Below are positions 27,708-36,824 of a DNA stretch of 64,000 bases, piece after piece. The DNA comes from Cyanobacteria bacterium GSL.Bin1 (GTDB taxonomy: Bacteria; Cyanobacteriota; Cyanobacteriia; Cyanobacteriales; Rubidibacteraceae): contig JAAANX010000083.1 of assembly GCA_009909085.1 (NCBI GenBank), positions 42,364-106,363 on the forward strand. Reading direction: 5' to 3'. Position numbers and translations under genes: made by a program. Within the stretch, counting starts at the first letter, position 1. Every line of letters begins with the position of its first letter. The notes below the pieces were generated by a model, which had not been told where the DNA came from, did not search any database, and saw only the letters and a program-made list of their open reading frames with translations.

Positions 27708-28630
27708 TACTCGTATTTCTCCCTAAATTTGCGTACAAACCAAAAACTAAAGATATTCAGTAGGAGTGTAATTAAAAATAAGCTGGTGCCAACCACAAAT
27801 AAAGTGTTGTAGGCAAGCGTCCCAGTTGGCGCATCTCCTAGACTAACCTGAACGATAAAGGAGGTCATCGTTTGAACAGATACTAAAGGATTCAAGGTTA
27901 AAGTTGGGTTTTGTCCCGCAGCAACCGTTACAATCATGGTTTCTCCAACTGCACGCGAGATCGCTAAGATAAAGGAAGCAACAATTCCAGATAAAGCTGC
28001 TGGAATCACCACGCCAATCACAACCTCTTTTTTAGTGCAACCCATGGCATAAGCCCCTTGACGTAAACTTTGCGGTACAGAATAAATTGCATCTTCGCTA
28101 ATTGAGCCAACTAGGGGGGTAATTGAAATTCCCATGACTAAACCAGCGCTCAGCGCATTAAAGCCCTGTAAACCCGGAATAAAATTTTGTAATAATGGCG
28201 TTACAAAGAGTAGCGCAAAGTAACCGAAAACAACAGATGGTACTCCTGCTAAGACTTCTAATGCTGGTTTAATCGAACGACGTACTCTAGCAGGCGCATA
28301 TTCACTCAGGTAAATTGCTGATAGTAAGCCAATGGGCAAAGCAACAGTAATAGCAATTACAGAAGTCAAAAATGTTCCGCTCAAGAGCACAAAAATGCCG
28401 TATTGTGGATTGACAAATAAAGGCGTCCATTGTGTATCAGTGAGAAAACGCCATAAGGGTACTTTCTGAAAAAAGTTAATGGTTTCAAATCCTAGGGTCA
28501 GGACAATCCCTGCTGTTGTGGCGATAGAGATAAAGGCAAATAGGCCAAAAAGAAAAACAACAAGGCGCTCGCTGAGTTTATTGAAACCCCGAGCGGGCTT
28601 GAATAGATTGTCACGTTGATTCGCTGTCAT
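27707..28630 (-). CDS. pstC: Phosphate ABC transporter permease PstC
   Basis: Permease subunit of 307 residues with six predicted helices. Recognised by YLSEYAPARVRRSIKPALEVLAGVPSVVFGYFA and the EAA-like loop AMGCTKKEVVIGVVIPAALSGIV. It forms the channel with PstA. It begins 135 bp after pstS, with a stem-loop in between, and overlaps pstA. This spacing lets the binding protein be made in excess of the membrane subunits. Confidence 0.94.
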   Translation of the reverse strand: MTANQRDNLFKPARGFNKLSERLVVFLFGLFAFISIATTAGIVLTLGFETINFFQKVPLWRFLTDTQWTPLFVNPQYGIFVLLSGTFLTSVIAITVALPIGLLSAIYLSEYAPARVRRSIKPALEVLAGVPSVVFGYFALLFVTPLLQNFIPGLQGFNALSAGLVMGISITPLVGSISEDAIYSVPQSLRQGAYAMGCTKKEVVIGVVIPAALSGIVASFILAISRAVGETMIVTVAAGQNPTLTLNPLVSVQTMTSFIVQVSLGDAPTGTLAYNTLFVVGTSLFLITLLLNIFSFWFVRKFREKYE

Positions 28631-28667
28631 TGCTCCTCATATAGTTGAAAGGGCTCACGTTAAGGTC

Positions 28668-28704
28668 AGAGTAGACACCTTCCTAAGCCGAAGGTGCCCA
28701 CTCT
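28668..28704. promoter_or_regulatory. Stem-loop between pstS and pstC
   Basis: CACCTTC (28676-28682) pairs with GAAGGTG (28690-28696) around a seven-base loop. An outer AGAGT/ACTCT pair extends it with a small internal loop. No T-run follows on the minus strand, so it looks like an mRNA-stabilising or partial-attenuation element that raises pstS over pstCAB. Confidence 0.5.
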
Positions 28705-28765
28705 AACTGTTGGCCAGCCGATGACCGACTGACCCAACTCAATTGATCATTTCAGACCATTCAGA

Positions 28766-29845
28766 TTAAAGCACCTCGTTGAGCTTCACGCCAACTGTGG
28801 AACCATCTTCAAAGACTGTACCCGTTTTGCGTTCCTCAAAGCGACTCAACGCCTTTTGGTAAATGCTGTCGCTAAGCGCAACATACCCCACTTCACTGAC
28901 AAGGTTGCGGTTGGCTGCATCCATATAGAATTGAATAAATGCTTGAACTTGCGGTTTTTCCTCTGCCGCGGACCGCCTAACATAAATAAAAATGGGTCGT
29001 GCTAGGGGCTGATAGGTTCCTTCTTCTACAGTAGCGGTACTGGGCTCAATACAGCCTTCTCCGTTATCCGGATTGCCATCATCAATCGTGATCGCCCCTA
29101 ATTCGTCTTGGTTTTCTTCGTAGTAAGCGAGACCGAGATAGCCTAAGCCGCCTTGGTCACTCATAACCCCTTGCACAATCACATTGTCGTCTTCGCTGGC
29201 GGTATAGTCACCGCGACTGGCACCCCCTTCACCCATAATCGCTTCCGTGAAGTAGTCAAAGGTTCCCGAGTCAACCCCAGGTCCGTACAAGCTGAGTCTT
29301 TGATCTGGGAAACTATCACGAACTTGATTCCAATTATCAATTTGTCCCTGAGCGTCCGGTCTCCACATGGTTTCGAGTTCTTCGGTGGTTAAACATTCTG
29401 CCCAGTCATTGGCAGGATTTTTAATCACAGAAATGGCATCAAAAGCAACGGGCAATTCAATATATTCAATACCCGCTTCGGCACAGGCTTCTTTTTCCAC
29501 TTCTTTAATGGGACGAGAGGCATCAGAGATATCGGTTTCACCATTACAGAATTTCTTGAAGCCACCGCCAGTTCCAGAAACACCAACAGTCACTCGCACA
29601 TCTGGATGTTTCTGTTGGAACTCTTCTGCCATTGCTTCTGTAATCGGGAAAACGGTACTAGAACCGTCAACGGCAACAGAACCACTAAGTTGGGAGTCTT
29701 CTTCACTAGCACCAGTAGTTTCGCCTTCAGTCCCTCCATTCTGAGCTTGTTGCCCACCGCCGCAAGCAGCAAGGGTAAATGTCAGTGTTCCAACGGAAGC
29801 TAGCGCGATCAAACGACGTGTATATTGGTTCAACATGTTCAACAT
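28766..29845 (-). CDS. pstS: Periplasmic phosphate-binding protein PstS
   Basis: Binds orthophosphate in the periplasm and hands it to PstCA. The N terminus is a lipoprotein signal: basic RRL, hydrophobic [11 protein letters not shown], lipobox LAAC (Cys near residue 28), then a low-complexity Gly/Glu/Thr linker. The mature domain has DGSSTVFPI and [13 protein letters not shown], the phosphate-binding loops, plus [10 protein letters not shown]. The length of 359 residues is typical of cyanobacterial PstS of the SphX/PstS group. Two ATGs four codons apart (29845, 29836) are equally possible starts. Expression should be PhoB/SphR controlled; Pho-box-like octamers lie upstream. Confidence 0.95.
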   Translation of the reverse strand: MLNMLNQYTRRLIALASVGTLTFTLAACGGGQQAQNGGTEGETTGASEEDSQLSGSVAVDGSSTVFPITEAMAEEFQQKHPDVRVTVGVSGTGGGFKKFCNGETDISDASRPIKEVEKEACAEAGIEYIELPVAFDAISVIKNPANDWAECLTTEELETMWRPDAQGQIDNWNQVRDSFPDQRLSLYGPGVDSGTFDYFTEAIMGEGGASRGDYTASEDDNVIVQGVMSDQGGLGYLGLAYYEENQDELGAITIDDGNPDNGEGCIEPSTATVEEGTYQPLARPIFIYVRRSAAEEKPQVQAFIQFYMDAANRNLVSEVGYVALSDSIYQKALSRFEERKTGTVFEDGSTVGVKLNEVL

Positions 29846-29993
29846 AATATTTTTAACCTATCGATTCGATTAGTTTGTCCCGTAGCAAGATATCGTGTGA
29901 TTGTAAAATTTAGGTTAAGATGTATAAATTAAATCATCGTATCTAAGTGATACATGCTTGGATCAATTCCTCCATCACAACTTTACCTCACGT

Positions 29994-30012
29994 AAGTAAA
30001 GAGAAGGTTAAA
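29994..30012 (-). promoter_or_regulatory. Pho-box-like tandem octamers upstream of pstS
   Basis: On the minus strand TTTAACCT and CTTTACTT are spaced by three bases, resembling the cyanobacterial Pho box (direct PyTTAAPyPy repeats every 11 bp). A lone perfect CTTAACCT lies closer to pstS at 29912-29919. The tandem pair abuts the rplS -35 box. No full three-repeat box is present, so binding by SphR is uncertain. Confidence 0.35.
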
Positions 30013-30042
30013 TTGACAAAACATAAAAAATTGCTTTACAAT
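30013..30042 (+). promoter_or_regulatory. Sigma-70-type promoter of rplS
   Basis: TTGACA at 30013-30018, an 18-base spacer, and TACAAT at 30037-30042, ending 36 bases before the rplS ATG. This is the clearest consensus promoter in the window. Confidence 0.7.
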
Positions 30043-30078
30043 CATAGGCTGTGACATTTTTCTCTGGGATTTTAAGCC

Positions 30079-30435
30079 ATGAATGCACAAGAGATAATCC
30101 GCTCCATTGAACAGGAGCAGATGAAAGACGATCTGCCCGTAATTCATGTGGGCGATACGGTGCGGGTCGGTGTTTTGATTCAAGAAGGGGGAAAAACCCG
30201 CACTCAGCCTTTTGAGGGAACTGTGATCGCCAAGCGTCATGGTGGACTGAATGAAACGATGACTGTCCGTCGGGTTTTCCAAGGTATCGGGGTCGAGCGC
30301 GTATTTTTATTGCATTCTCCTCGGATTAAGGATATTAAAATTATTCGCCGCGGGAAAGTGCGTCGGGCGAAACTCTATTACTTGCGCGATCGCGTTGGTA
30401 AGGCAACTCGCGTGAAACAGCGCTTTGATCGCTAA
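30079..30435 (+). CDS. rplS: 50S ribosomal protein L19
   Basis: L19 lies at the 30S-50S interface. The sequence has the conserved [26 protein letters not shown] core (split here as [10 protein letters not shown] and KTRTQPFEG), then [18 protein letters not shown] and the basic [16 protein letters not shown] tail. At 118 residues it is normal. It is preceded by its own consensus promoter and followed by tRNA-Trp and the secE-nusG-rpl cluster on the same strand. Confidence 0.97.
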   Translation: MNAQEIIRSIEQEQMKDDLPVIHVGDTVRVGVLIQEGGKTRTQPFEGTVIAKRHGGLNETMTVRRVFQGIGVERVFLLHSPRIKDIKIIRRGKVRRAKLYYLRDRVGKATRVKQRFDR

Positions 30436-30516
30436 AAGCCTCTCCGAGATTGATCGCAAATCGGAGAAAAAAGTGTTATACTAGCACGAGGCTAAATGAG
30501 CGATAACAATCATTGT

Positions 30517-30589
30517 GCGTCCTTAGTTCAGTTGGTAGAACGTCGGTCTCCAAAACCGAATGTCAGGGGTTCGAGTCCTCTAGGGCGCG
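30517..30589 (+). tRNA. trnW: tRNA-Trp (CCA anticodon)
   Basis: The acceptor stem GCGTCCT pairs with AGGGCGC (one G-T), discriminator G at 30589. The anticodon loop is CTCCAAA with CCA, reading UGG. The T arm has GGTTCGAGTCC and the D arm TTAGTTCAGTTGGTAGAAC. The 3' CCA is not encoded. A TATACT at 30477-30482 is a likely -10 box. Placement just before secE is the common cyanobacterial arrangement. Confidence 0.96.
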
Positions 30590-30691
30590 CTCGCTATTTA
30601 CAACCCCCCTGTAACCAGTCCAAAACTGTACCGGGGGGAAACTTTTTCGTCTCAACGAAAACCGTCAAGAGCAGAAAGGGGGATTGATATT

Positions 30692-30934
30692 GTGGCAAAG
30701 AACGAACCAAAAAAAAGTGACCGCCCCGAAGTGAAAGCAAAAGAAGAGCAAAGTAGCTTCGATTTGGCTGACTTTCTCAAAGGCACGAAAGAGGAACTGG
30801 GCAAGATTGTCTGGCCGAGTCGTAAACAACTGATTAGTGAGTCAGCCGGTGTCATTTTAATGGTCACACTGGTTGCCACCATTATTTACTTATTTGATAA
30901 CCTCTTCATTTGGATTGCAGGACAGGTATTTTGA
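30692..30934 (+). CDS. secE: Preprotein translocase subunit SecE
   Basis: A small essential subunit of SecYEG with one C-terminal membrane helix (about residues 52-75, VILMVTLVATIIYLF). The amphipathic region KGTKEELGKIVWPSRKQL just before it, including the W-P-S/T pattern, is diagnostic. A charged N-terminal extension rich in Lys and Glu is usual in cyanobacteria. It starts with GTG at 30692, with a GGGGG purine tract ten bases ahead. Its TGA overlaps the nusG ATG by one base. Confidence 0.95.
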   Translation: MAKNEPKKSDRPEVKAKEEQSSFDLADFLKGTKEELGKIVWPSRKQLISESAGVILMVTLVATIIYLFDNLFIWIAGQVF

Positions 30935-31554
30935 TGAGTTTTGCCACAGACAATCAAAACGAAGACCCAAATCTTGAACAGTCAACGGATCGTAAACCAA
31001 GATGGTATGCGATTCAAGTAGCTTCTGGATGCGAAAAGCGGGTGAAAGCAAACCTAGAACAACGCAGCCAGACCCTTGATGTTGCTGATCGCATTTTACA
31101 AATTGAAATTCCCCAAACCCCAATCTTCAAACTGCGTAAAGACGGAACTCGTCAACAAGCTCAAGAAAAAGTTTTTCCCGGCTATGTTTTAATCCAAATG
31201 CTGTTGGATGACCAAGTTTGGCAGGTTGTAAAAAATACGCCGAATGTGATCAACTTTGTGGGTGCCGAACAAAAACGTCCCTATGGACGGGGGCGCGGTC
31301 ATGTTAAACCTATGCCTTTAAGCCCCTCGGAAGTAGAACGGATTTTCCGACAAAGCGAACAACAAGAGCCCGTCGTTCAAGCAAAAGTCGCAGTCGGTGA
31401 TAAGATTGTAGTCCTTAGTGGACCGTTCAAAGATTTTGATGGAGAAGTCGTGGAAGTCAGTTCCGAACGGAACAAACTCAAAGCCCTCCTTTCCATTTTT
31501 GGACGGGAAACACCAGTGGAATTGGAATTTAATCAGGTTGAGAAACAAGACTAG
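30934..31554 (+). CDS. nusG: Transcription termination/antitermination factor NusG
   Basis: Binds RNA polymerase and couples it to ribosome or Rho. The NGN domain has [22 protein letters not shown] and [10 protein letters not shown]; the KOW domain has [17 protein letters not shown] near the C terminus. The ATG at 30934 (TGATG overlap with secE) gives a 206-residue protein; the frame extends eight codons further upstream, inside secE, but lacks a ribosome site there. Translation coupling with secE is expected. Confidence 0.96.
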   Translation: MSFATDNQNEDPNLEQSTDRKPRWYAIQVASGCEKRVKANLEQRSQTLDVADRILQIEIPQTPIFKLRKDGTRQQAQEKVFPGYVLIQMLLDDQVWQVVKNTPNVINFVGAEQKRPYGRGRGHVKPMPLSPSEVERIFRQSEQQEPVVQAKVAVGDKIVVLSGPFKDFDGEVVEVSSERNKLKALLSIFGRETPVELEFNQVEKQD

Positions 31555-31556
31555 CA

Positions 31557-31982
31557 ATGGCAAAAAAAGTTGTCGCACTTATTAAATTGGCACTGCCTGC
31601 GGGAAAAGCAAACCCCGCCCCTCCGGTTGGTCCTGCCTTGGGTCAACATGGGGTAAATATTATGGCGTTTTGTAAAGAATACAATGCCAAAACCGCTGAC
31701 CAAGCCGGAATGGTGATTCCGGTAGAAATTTCGGTTTATGAAGACCGTAGTTTCACCTTTACTCTGAAAACACCGCCGGCTGCCGTTCTCTTGAAGAAAG
31801 CAGCAGGCATTGAAAAAGGGTCCAGCGAACCCAATCGCCAAATGGTGGGCAGCATTACCCGCGCCCAATTGCAAGAAATTGCAGAAACCAAAATGCCTGA
31901 CCTTAACTCAAATGATATTGAGGCAGCCATGAAAGTGGTGGAAGGCACTGCCCGCAATATGGGAATTACTGTTAAAGATTAA
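31557..31982 (+). CDS. rplK: 50S ribosomal protein L11
   Basis: L11 binds the GTPase-associated region of 23S rRNA. Typical sequence: [31 protein letters not shown], seen here as [20 protein letters not shown], then [15 protein letters not shown] and a C-terminal NMGITV. Length 141 residues is standard. It begins two bases after the nusG stop. Confidence 0.97.
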   Translation: MAKKVVALIKLALPAGKANPAPPVGPALGQHGVNIMAFCKEYNAKTADQAGMVIPVEISVYEDRSFTFTLKTPPAAVLLKKAAGIEKGSSEPNRQMVGSITRAQLQEIAETKMPDLNSNDIEAAMKVVEGTARNMGITVKD

Positions 31983-32037
31983 ACTGTGTGAGTTGGGGAG
32001 AGGCTCCAGCTTCGTTATTGACCCAAGGAGAAAAATA

Positions 32038-32754
32038 ATGGCAAAAAAACCATCGCGTCGGATGCGGGAGTTACTGGAAAAAGTTGAAAATCGTCCCTAC
32101 GAACCCCTGCCCGCTCTAGAATTACTTAAAGAAACAGCAACCGCTAAATTTGAAGAAACCGCAGAGGCACATGTTCGCCTGGGAATTGATCCCAAGTATA
32201 GCGATCAACAGATCCGAACCACCGTTACTTTCCCGAAAGGAACCGGACAAGCGGTGCGCATTGCTGTGATTACCCGCGGCGAAAAAGTGAATGAAGCCAC
32301 TGAAGCCGGTGCAGAAGTGGTCGGTTCCGAAGAACTGATTCAAGAAATCCAAAATGGTCGCATGGATTTTGATGTGGTGATGGCAACCCCGGATATGATG
32401 CCCCAAGTGGCGAAATTGGGACGGGTTTTGGGACCGAAAGGACTAATGCCCTCCCCCAAAGGCGGAACCGTCACCAACGAATTAGAGTCTGCCATTCAGG
32501 AATTCAAAGCCGGGAAGCAAGAATTCCGGGCTGATCGAACTGGAATTGTCCATGTCATGTTCGGAAAGGCTTCCTTCTCAGCAGAAGATCTATTATCGAA
32601 TCTCAAAGCCTTACAAGAAACGCTCGATCGCAATCGCCCTTCTGGGGCAAAAGGAAGATACTGGCGCAGCATTTATGTTTCCGCGAGTATGGGACCGGCG
32701 ATTGAAGTCGATATTGCCGCTTTAAGAGACTATAAATTACCGGAAGCAGCATAA
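32038..32754 (+). CDS. rplA: 50S ribosomal protein L1
   Basis: L1 forms the mobile L1 stalk and in many bacteria represses its own operon. [43 protein letters not shown] and the ending [16 protein letters not shown] are all diagnostic. The start is the ATG at 32038 with AAGGAG ahead; an in-frame upstream codon at 31993 adds a spurious 15 residues. Length 238 residues is standard. Confidence 0.97.
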   Translation: MAKKPSRRMRELLEKVENRPYEPLPALELLKETATAKFEETAEAHVRLGIDPKYSDQQIRTTVTFPKGTGQAVRIAVITRGEKVNEATEAGAEVVGSEELIQEIQNGRMDFDVVMATPDMMPQVAKLGRVLGPKGLMPSPKGGTVTNELESAIQEFKAGKQEFRADRTGIVHVMFGKASFSAEDLLSNLKALQETLDRNRPSGAKGRYWRSIYVSASMGPAIEVDIAALRDYKLPEAA

Positions 32755-32969
32755 CTGAAAAACTGAATACAACAAACAGTAGAAGCCAAAGACAGCAGGA
32801 GTCACAAATAAGACTTAAATTGCCTGCCGAGGTGAATACCCAAACGTTCCCCCTGTGCCCAAGTTGTTTTGGGCGGTTGGGAGGGTGGGTCATCAAACCT
32901 CGGAGAATCATCCGGGGTTTTTTTGATGAAGGGGGAAAGACCAATGAAAACTAGGAGGTGCAAGCGCGT
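32755..32969 (+). promoter_or_regulatory. L10-type ribosomal leader with attenuator hairpin
   Basis: This 215-base gap before rplJ has the layout of the L10 leader RNA, which binds the L10-L7/L12 complex and controls rplJL. Paired blocks such as GCCCAAG...TTGGGCGGTTGGG are followed by an attenuator-like hairpin at 32896-32919 (AACC-CGG ... CCG-GGTT) and seven T. The rplJ ribosome site AGGAGG lies at 32953-32958. Confidence 0.65.
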
Positions 32970-33506
32970 GTGGGCAGAACACTAGAAGATAAAAAACAAG
33001 TTGTAGCGGAATTAAAAGACCTGTTGAGTGAATCGCAACTGACCATTGTGATTAACTACAAAGGGTTATCCGTTTCTGAAATTGGCGATTTGCGCGATCG
33101 ACTGCGCGAAACCGGAACCACTTGTAAGGTAACCAAAAATACTCTGATGCGCCGAGCCGTTGATGGGGATGAAAATTGGCAACCTTTACAAGATTTTCTC
33201 AGGGAATCCTCGGCATTTTTATTTGTCAAGGATGACTTTAGCAATGCCATCAAGGCTTATCGAGACTTTTCTAAAGCCACCAATAAAACTGAGTTACGCG
33301 GTGGTGTGATGGAAGGTGCGCCTTTGAGTAAAGAGCAAGTGGATGCCCTCGGAGACCTTCCCTCTAAGGAAGAACTGATGGCACGCATTGCTCGCGGAAT
33401 CAATGCCAATACGACCAAAATTGCAACTGGCATCAAAGAAGTTCCCACGTCTCTGGCACGAGCACTCAGAGAAGTCTCAGAAAAAGACAACGAAGAAGCA
33501 GCGTAG
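32970..33506 (+). CDS. rplJ: 50S ribosomal protein L10
   Basis: L10 anchors L7/L12 dimers at the stalk base. It reads GRTLEDKKQVVAELKDLL and then the conserved NYKGLSVSEIGDLRDRLRE, with a C-terminal helix for L7/L12 (IARGINANTTKIATGIKEVPTSLARAL, split by one turn). The GTG at 32970 is the best start: AGGAGG lies 11 bases ahead, and a second GTG at 32958 would overlap that site. About 178 residues. Confidence 0.95.
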   Translation: MGRTLEDKKQVVAELKDLLSESQLTIVINYKGLSVSEIGDLRDRLRETGTTCKVTKNTLMRRAVDGDENWQPLQDFLRESSAFLFVKDDFSNAIKAYRDFSKATNKTELRGGVMEGAPLSKEQVDALGDLPSKEELMARIARGINANTTKIATGIKEVPTSLARALREVSEKDNEEAA

Positions 33507-33554
33507 ATTGTTATTCATTCATCAATCATTCATTTTATTTAGGAGTACAAACCA

Positions 33555-33947
33555 ATGTCTGCAAAAACTGATGAAATTCTCGAACAATTAAAAACTCTCT
33601 CCTTATTAGAAGCTTCAGAACTGGTTAAACAAATTGAAGAAGCTTTTGGTGTAGATGCGTCGGCGCCTGCAGGCGGCATGATGATGGCAGCTGCCCCCGG
33701 AGCTGCTGCTGCTGAGGAAGCGGCAGAAGAGAAAACTGAATTTGATGTGGTTCTCGAAGAAGTACCTTCTGACAAGAAAATTGCCATTCTCAAGATCGTT
33801 CGGACCATTACTGGCTTAGGCTTAAAAGAAGCAAAAGGCTTAGTGGAAGAAACCCCGAAAGCACTGAAAGAAGCTACGACCAAAGAAGATGCCGAAGAGA
33901 TCAAGAAACAGTTAGAAGAAGCAGGTGCCAAAGTTACTGTTAAGTAG
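33555..33947 (+). CDS. rplL: 50S ribosomal protein L7/L12
   Basis: The flexible stalk protein that recruits elongation factors. It shows an N-terminal dimerisation helix, an Ala/Gly-rich hinge ([18 protein letters not shown]), and the C-terminal domain [13 protein letters not shown], then [20 protein letters not shown] and [14 protein letters not shown] ending. Length 130 residues is usual for cyanobacteria. AGGAG precedes the ATG. It ends the ribosomal cluster; rpoB does not follow within the window. Confidence 0.97.
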   Translation: MSAKTDEILEQLKTLSLLEASELVKQIEEAFGVDASAPAGGMMMAAAPGAAAAEEAAEEKTEFDVVLEEVPSDKKIAILKIVRTITGLGLKEAKGLVEETPKALKEATTKEDAEEIKKQLEEAGAKVTVK

Positions 33948-33955
33948 TAACTGTT

Positions 33956-34053
33956 ATATAGCAGTTCTTGAACTCATGAAGTACACCATTTTAAGCTTTA
34001 GGGCTTCTTTGTACCTTTTCTTTTGTACCTCACCTGATTGGGAACTGCTATAT
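33956..34053. mobile_element. Putative 98-bp MITE after rplL
   Basis: Perfect 12-bp inverted arms ATATAGCAGTTC (33956-33967) and GAACTGCTATAT (34042-34053) enclose about 74 bases with no reading frame. The outer bases allow a TA target duplication, as with IS630-type elements. It may also serve as the rplL terminator region because a GTACA/TGTAC pair lies inside. Identity as a MITE is inferred from the terminal repeats. Confidence 0.5.
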
Positions 34054-34145
34054 GAGTAAAGGTGGGTCAAAAAAACCACCTTGCAACTCGATAATCTGGT
34101 TCTAGTATCGTTATTACTGAGGGGCATTACACTTTAAAGATTTTA

Positions 34146-34592
34146 TTATTGGCTTCTATTTTGATTACTACCAAAATAGAAGCCAATAACTGAACCTACT
34201 AAACCAGTTTGAGTTGTAATTAACAGAGCAAAAATATCTTTAGTGTAGGTATATCTTTTATCTCTTTCCTCTAGATCATTTTGATTAATTGGAATAAACA
34301 TCACACATAAAGTACATAAAAAAGTCACTAAGTAAGTTCCAACAAGTAACCAGATTAACCAGTTAGCTAAATTAGAACGTGTATCTTCTCTTTTGTGATC
34401 AAGTGATTTATCTAGTTTTACTTTTTCTTCACTTGTTGCATCACGTTCAAGATATTTTGCAACCTCTTCTTCTGTAAAATACTGACTTTTTTCTTCGCTT
34501 TCTAATTCTTCATCATGATTTACTTTTTTATTTATTGGGGGAAACTGAGCTTTTTTCTCCTTATTTCCAGTAACTTCTTCTGATTCTGACAT
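34146..34592 (-). CDS. Small membrane protein, two transmembrane helices
   Basis: A 148-residue protein. Residues 1-72 are highly charged (Glu/Lys-rich, with a FTEEEVAKYLERDAT segment). A first membrane helix NWLIWLLVGTYLVTFLCTL is near 77-95 and a second LLITTQTGLVGSVIGFYFG near 124-142. The second pattern recurs in uncharacterised bacterial membrane proteins with a cytoplasmic head. No family name can be given. The base composition is AT-rich. It is followed at a 56-bp distance on the same strand by the small gene at 34649, which lies upstream. Confidence 0.6.
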   Translation of the reverse strand: MSESEEVTGNKEKKAQFPPINKKVNHDEELESEEKSQYFTEEEVAKYLERDATSEEKVKLDKSLDHKREDTRSNLANWLIWLLVGTYLVTFLCTLCVMFIPINQNDLEERDKRYTYTKDIFALLITTQTGLVGSVIGFYFGSNQNRSQ

Positions 34593-34648
34593 AAAAATTA
34601 GTTAAACACAATTTTTAACTATTTGTTACCTTTGATTTATTAAGACCA

Positions 34649-34975
34649 TTAATTAGGAATTAACCGAGCTATTCTACCTTGATTTTTTGCGTTTTTAAAC
34701 CATTCTCGTAAAAGAACACGCTTTAATTTGTCATTAGGTTTTCTAATGTAAATTTCAGCTCCATTTTTTTCAGCTTGTAGAAGATAGTCAATAATATACT
34801 GACCATTTTCCTTTAGCAAATCTTCCTCTAAATCAAGAAATTTTAATTTATGCCCTGGTCTGAGAATAAAAAAATCAGAACCTGAACTACGAGAATGTAG
34901 TAGGTATGATACCAGAGCATAATACTTTTGATCTTGCTCGGAACTTAAACGATTATTAACTATTTTTTCTACCAT
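34649..34975 (-). CDS. Hypothetical protein, about 108 residues
   Basis: An AT-rich gene starting at ATG 34975 (or GTG 34978), with AGGAGG eight bases before the ATG. Its product is hydrophilic and looks like two related halves: FFILRPGHKLKFLDLEEDLLKENG and EIYIRKPNDKLKRVLLREWFKNA, each with an I-R-P/K-P-x-D/H-K-L-K core. This hints at an internal duplication. I recognise no domain. It lies upstream of the two-helix membrane protein on the same strand, 56 bp apart, and may be co-expressed. Confidence 0.55.
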   Translation of the reverse strand: MVEKIVNNRLSSEQDQKYYALVSYLLHSRSSGSDFFILRPGHKLKFLDLEEDLLKENGQYIIDYLLQAEKNGAEIYIRKPNDKLKRVLLREWFKNAKNQGRIARLIPN

Positions 34976-35156
34976 CACCTAAACCTCCTATTTTCTAGCT
35001 TAGCTTGTGTAAGATAGTGAAAATCCTAATTATGTCTTGATAATTTTGACTAGCATTATATTTCATTATTTCCAATAATGGTTCTCGATTCACTATCTTA
35101 GTCAGTTCATAGGAAATTCTAAATGACTGACTATCCTATGCCACAAGTCTAGTGAG

Positions 35157-35195
35157 GCGCGATGGCTTTGCCGGTTCCTTTTCGGAATATCGCGC
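35157..35195 (-). repeat. 39-bp nested palindromic element, copy 2
   Basis: Inverse-oriented copy of the element at 23871-23909. The outer arms (GCGCGAT and ATCGCGC) are conserved and the inner hairpin is TTCC with five loop bases and GGAA. It lies in the 296-base gap between two hypothetical genes; the rest of this gap is AT-rich and featureless. Confidence 0.65.
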
Positions 35196-35271
35196 TCTCC
35201 TCCTGCAGAGAGAAGGAACTTAATTGAATAGTTAGTAACCTAAAGGTGTTGAACGGTAAAACAAAGCGTAT

Positions 35272-35586
35272 ATGGTCTTAGCCGCCGAAAGAACAACAAC
35301 ACTGGAAGCGTTACATACTCAATATGTGGAGGCAACTCAACAAAATTATCCTCATGCTTACGTCTTTTCTTTAGACGAAATTATGGCAAATATTGCTGAA
35401 AATGCTGAACCCAGTGATGATATCGACGCTTTAACGAAAAGCGTCTTAGAAGCGATGCTCTATACTGCTTCTAATACAGTGGGAGAAATGATCGAACGTG
35501 CTGAAGCCGACTTTATTCGTCGTTTTGAAAAAATGACCCCCGAACAACAACAGGTTTGCACTCAGTATCGATTAAAATTTAGCTAA
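35272..35586 (+). CDS. Hypothetical protein, 104 residues
   Basis: An ATG-started frame encoding an acidic, probably all-helical protein. It has a Thr/Glu-rich opening (ERTTTLEALHTQYVEATQQ), a middle AENAEPSDDIDALTKSVLEAML and a C-terminal amphipathic helix ending QVCTQYRLKFS. There is no signal peptide or membrane segment. I recognise no family. It stands alone between the repeat copy and purU, with 242 non-coding bases after it. Codon use is similar to the core genes, supporting a real gene. Confidence 0.55.
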   Translation: MVLAAERTTTLEALHTQYVEATQQNYPHAYVFSLDEIMANIAENAEPSDDIDALTKSVLEAMLYTASNTVGEMIERAEADFIRRFEKMTPEQQQVCTQYRLKFS

Positions 35587-35828
35587 CCCAACACCATGCT
35601 CGCCCTGCGGGCAGACACCAAAGACTCTTCACCTTACCTCATCATGAAATTTTACTGGAGACTCTCTCAGGGTGGTCTCAAAATTGTAAGAGTACTGCTG
35701 TTTACAAAATTTTCCACCGCATAATAAAAGCATTGTGTTGTTATCGGTAAGAAAACACCAGTTACTTTGACCTTTAGAGATCGCGCGTTTCAGGTAAAAT
35801 TTAAGCTGGTTCTTTCAGTTCAGTAAGG

Positions 35829-36707
35829 ATGGGTTGGCTGGCAATGTTTCAGGATGATTTAACGGCGATCTTATTATTTTCCTGTCGCGATCGCATGGGA
35901 TTAGTCTCTCGTCTCTCCAACTTCATTTTTGAACGAGGGGGGAATATCCTTGACTTAGACCAGCATGTTGATGCGAACGAAGGCATATTTTCAGCACGAA
36001 TCGCTTGGGGGATGCAAAACTTTATGATTCCTCCCTCTGAGTTAAAAGCTGCTTTTATCCCACTGGCTAAAGAATTTGACGCGACTTGGAACATCCACTT
36101 TTCACAAGAAAAGACAAGACTGGCGATTTTTGTTTCTAATTCCGACCATTGTCTGCAAGAAATTCTGTGGCGTCATCGCCTCGGAGAATTTGCAGTTGAG
36201 ATTCCCCTAATTATCTCAAATCATCCTGATTTAAAGCCCCTCGCCGAACATTATGGTATTCCTTACTATGTTCTCCCAATTACCCGCGACAATAAAGAAG
36301 CACAAGAGAAAAAGCAACTGGAACTATTAACCGAATACAAAATTGATACGGTCATTCTGGCACGTTATATGCAGGTTTTGACGCTCCAAATGATTGATGC
36401 CTATCCCAATCAAATTATTAATATTCATCACTCCTTTTTACCGGCTTTTATCGGTCGTAGTCCTTATAGGCAGGCTTATATCCGAGGGGTTAAGATTATC
36501 GGCGCGACTAGTCACTACGTCACTCCTGAACTGGATGAAGGTCCGATTATTGAGCAAGATATTATCCGCATTTCTCACCGTGATTCTCTTCAAGATTTAG
36601 TACGCAAAGGAAGAGATTTAGAGCGTTTAGTTTTAGCTCGCGCGATCCAATACCACACGGAAAATCGGGTTTTGGTTAAGGGCAGAAAAACCATTATTTT
36701 TAAGTAG
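35829..36707 (+). CDS. purU: Formyltetrahydrofolate deformylase
   Basis: PurU hydrolyses 10-formyl-THF to THF and formate, balancing one-carbon pools. An N-terminal ACT domain (residues 8-85: LFSCRDRMGLVSRLSNFIFERGGNI pattern split as CRDRMGLVSRLSNF) is followed by a formyltransferase-like domain. That domain has VILARYMQVL, the catalytic NIHHSFLPAF, and the Asp of HYVTPELDEGPIIEQD. Length 292 is normal. The ATG at 35829 or the one five codons later could start it. Confidence 0.94.
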   Translation: MGWLAMFQDDLTAILLFSCRDRMGLVSRLSNFIFERGGNILDLDQHVDANEGIFSARIAWGMQNFMIPPSELKAAFIPLAKEFDATWNIHFSQEKTRLAIFVSNSDHCLQEILWRHRLGEFAVEIPLIISNHPDLKPLAEHYGIPYYVLPITRDNKEAQEKKQLELLTEYKIDTVILARYMQVLTLQMIDAYPNQIINIHHSFLPAFIGRSPYRQAYIRGVKIIGATSHYVTPELDEGPIIEQDIIRISHRDSLQDLVRKGRDLERLVLARAIQYHTENRVLVKGRKTIIFK

Positions 36708-36824
36708 AAACTGATTCAGCATTTTGTCTAAACCCTTTTCTGTTACTTTCCAAATCAAAAGATTATCCAGAGCTATGATTATTCTCCTAGCTAACTTTTG
36801 TCAGTCAATCAGCATCAGCCCTGA

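Noticed and set aside
30442..30466. Terminator between rplS and tRNA-Trp (CTCCGA/TCGGAG stem)
   Set aside because: On the plus strand it is followed by A, not T, and the genes downstream are probably read through or have their own -10 box.
35596..35730. A 44-codon frame starting MLALRADTKDSS after the hypothetical gene at 35272
   Set aside because: No ribosome site, overlaps a GCCC-TGC-GGGC hairpin, and has no family resemblance.
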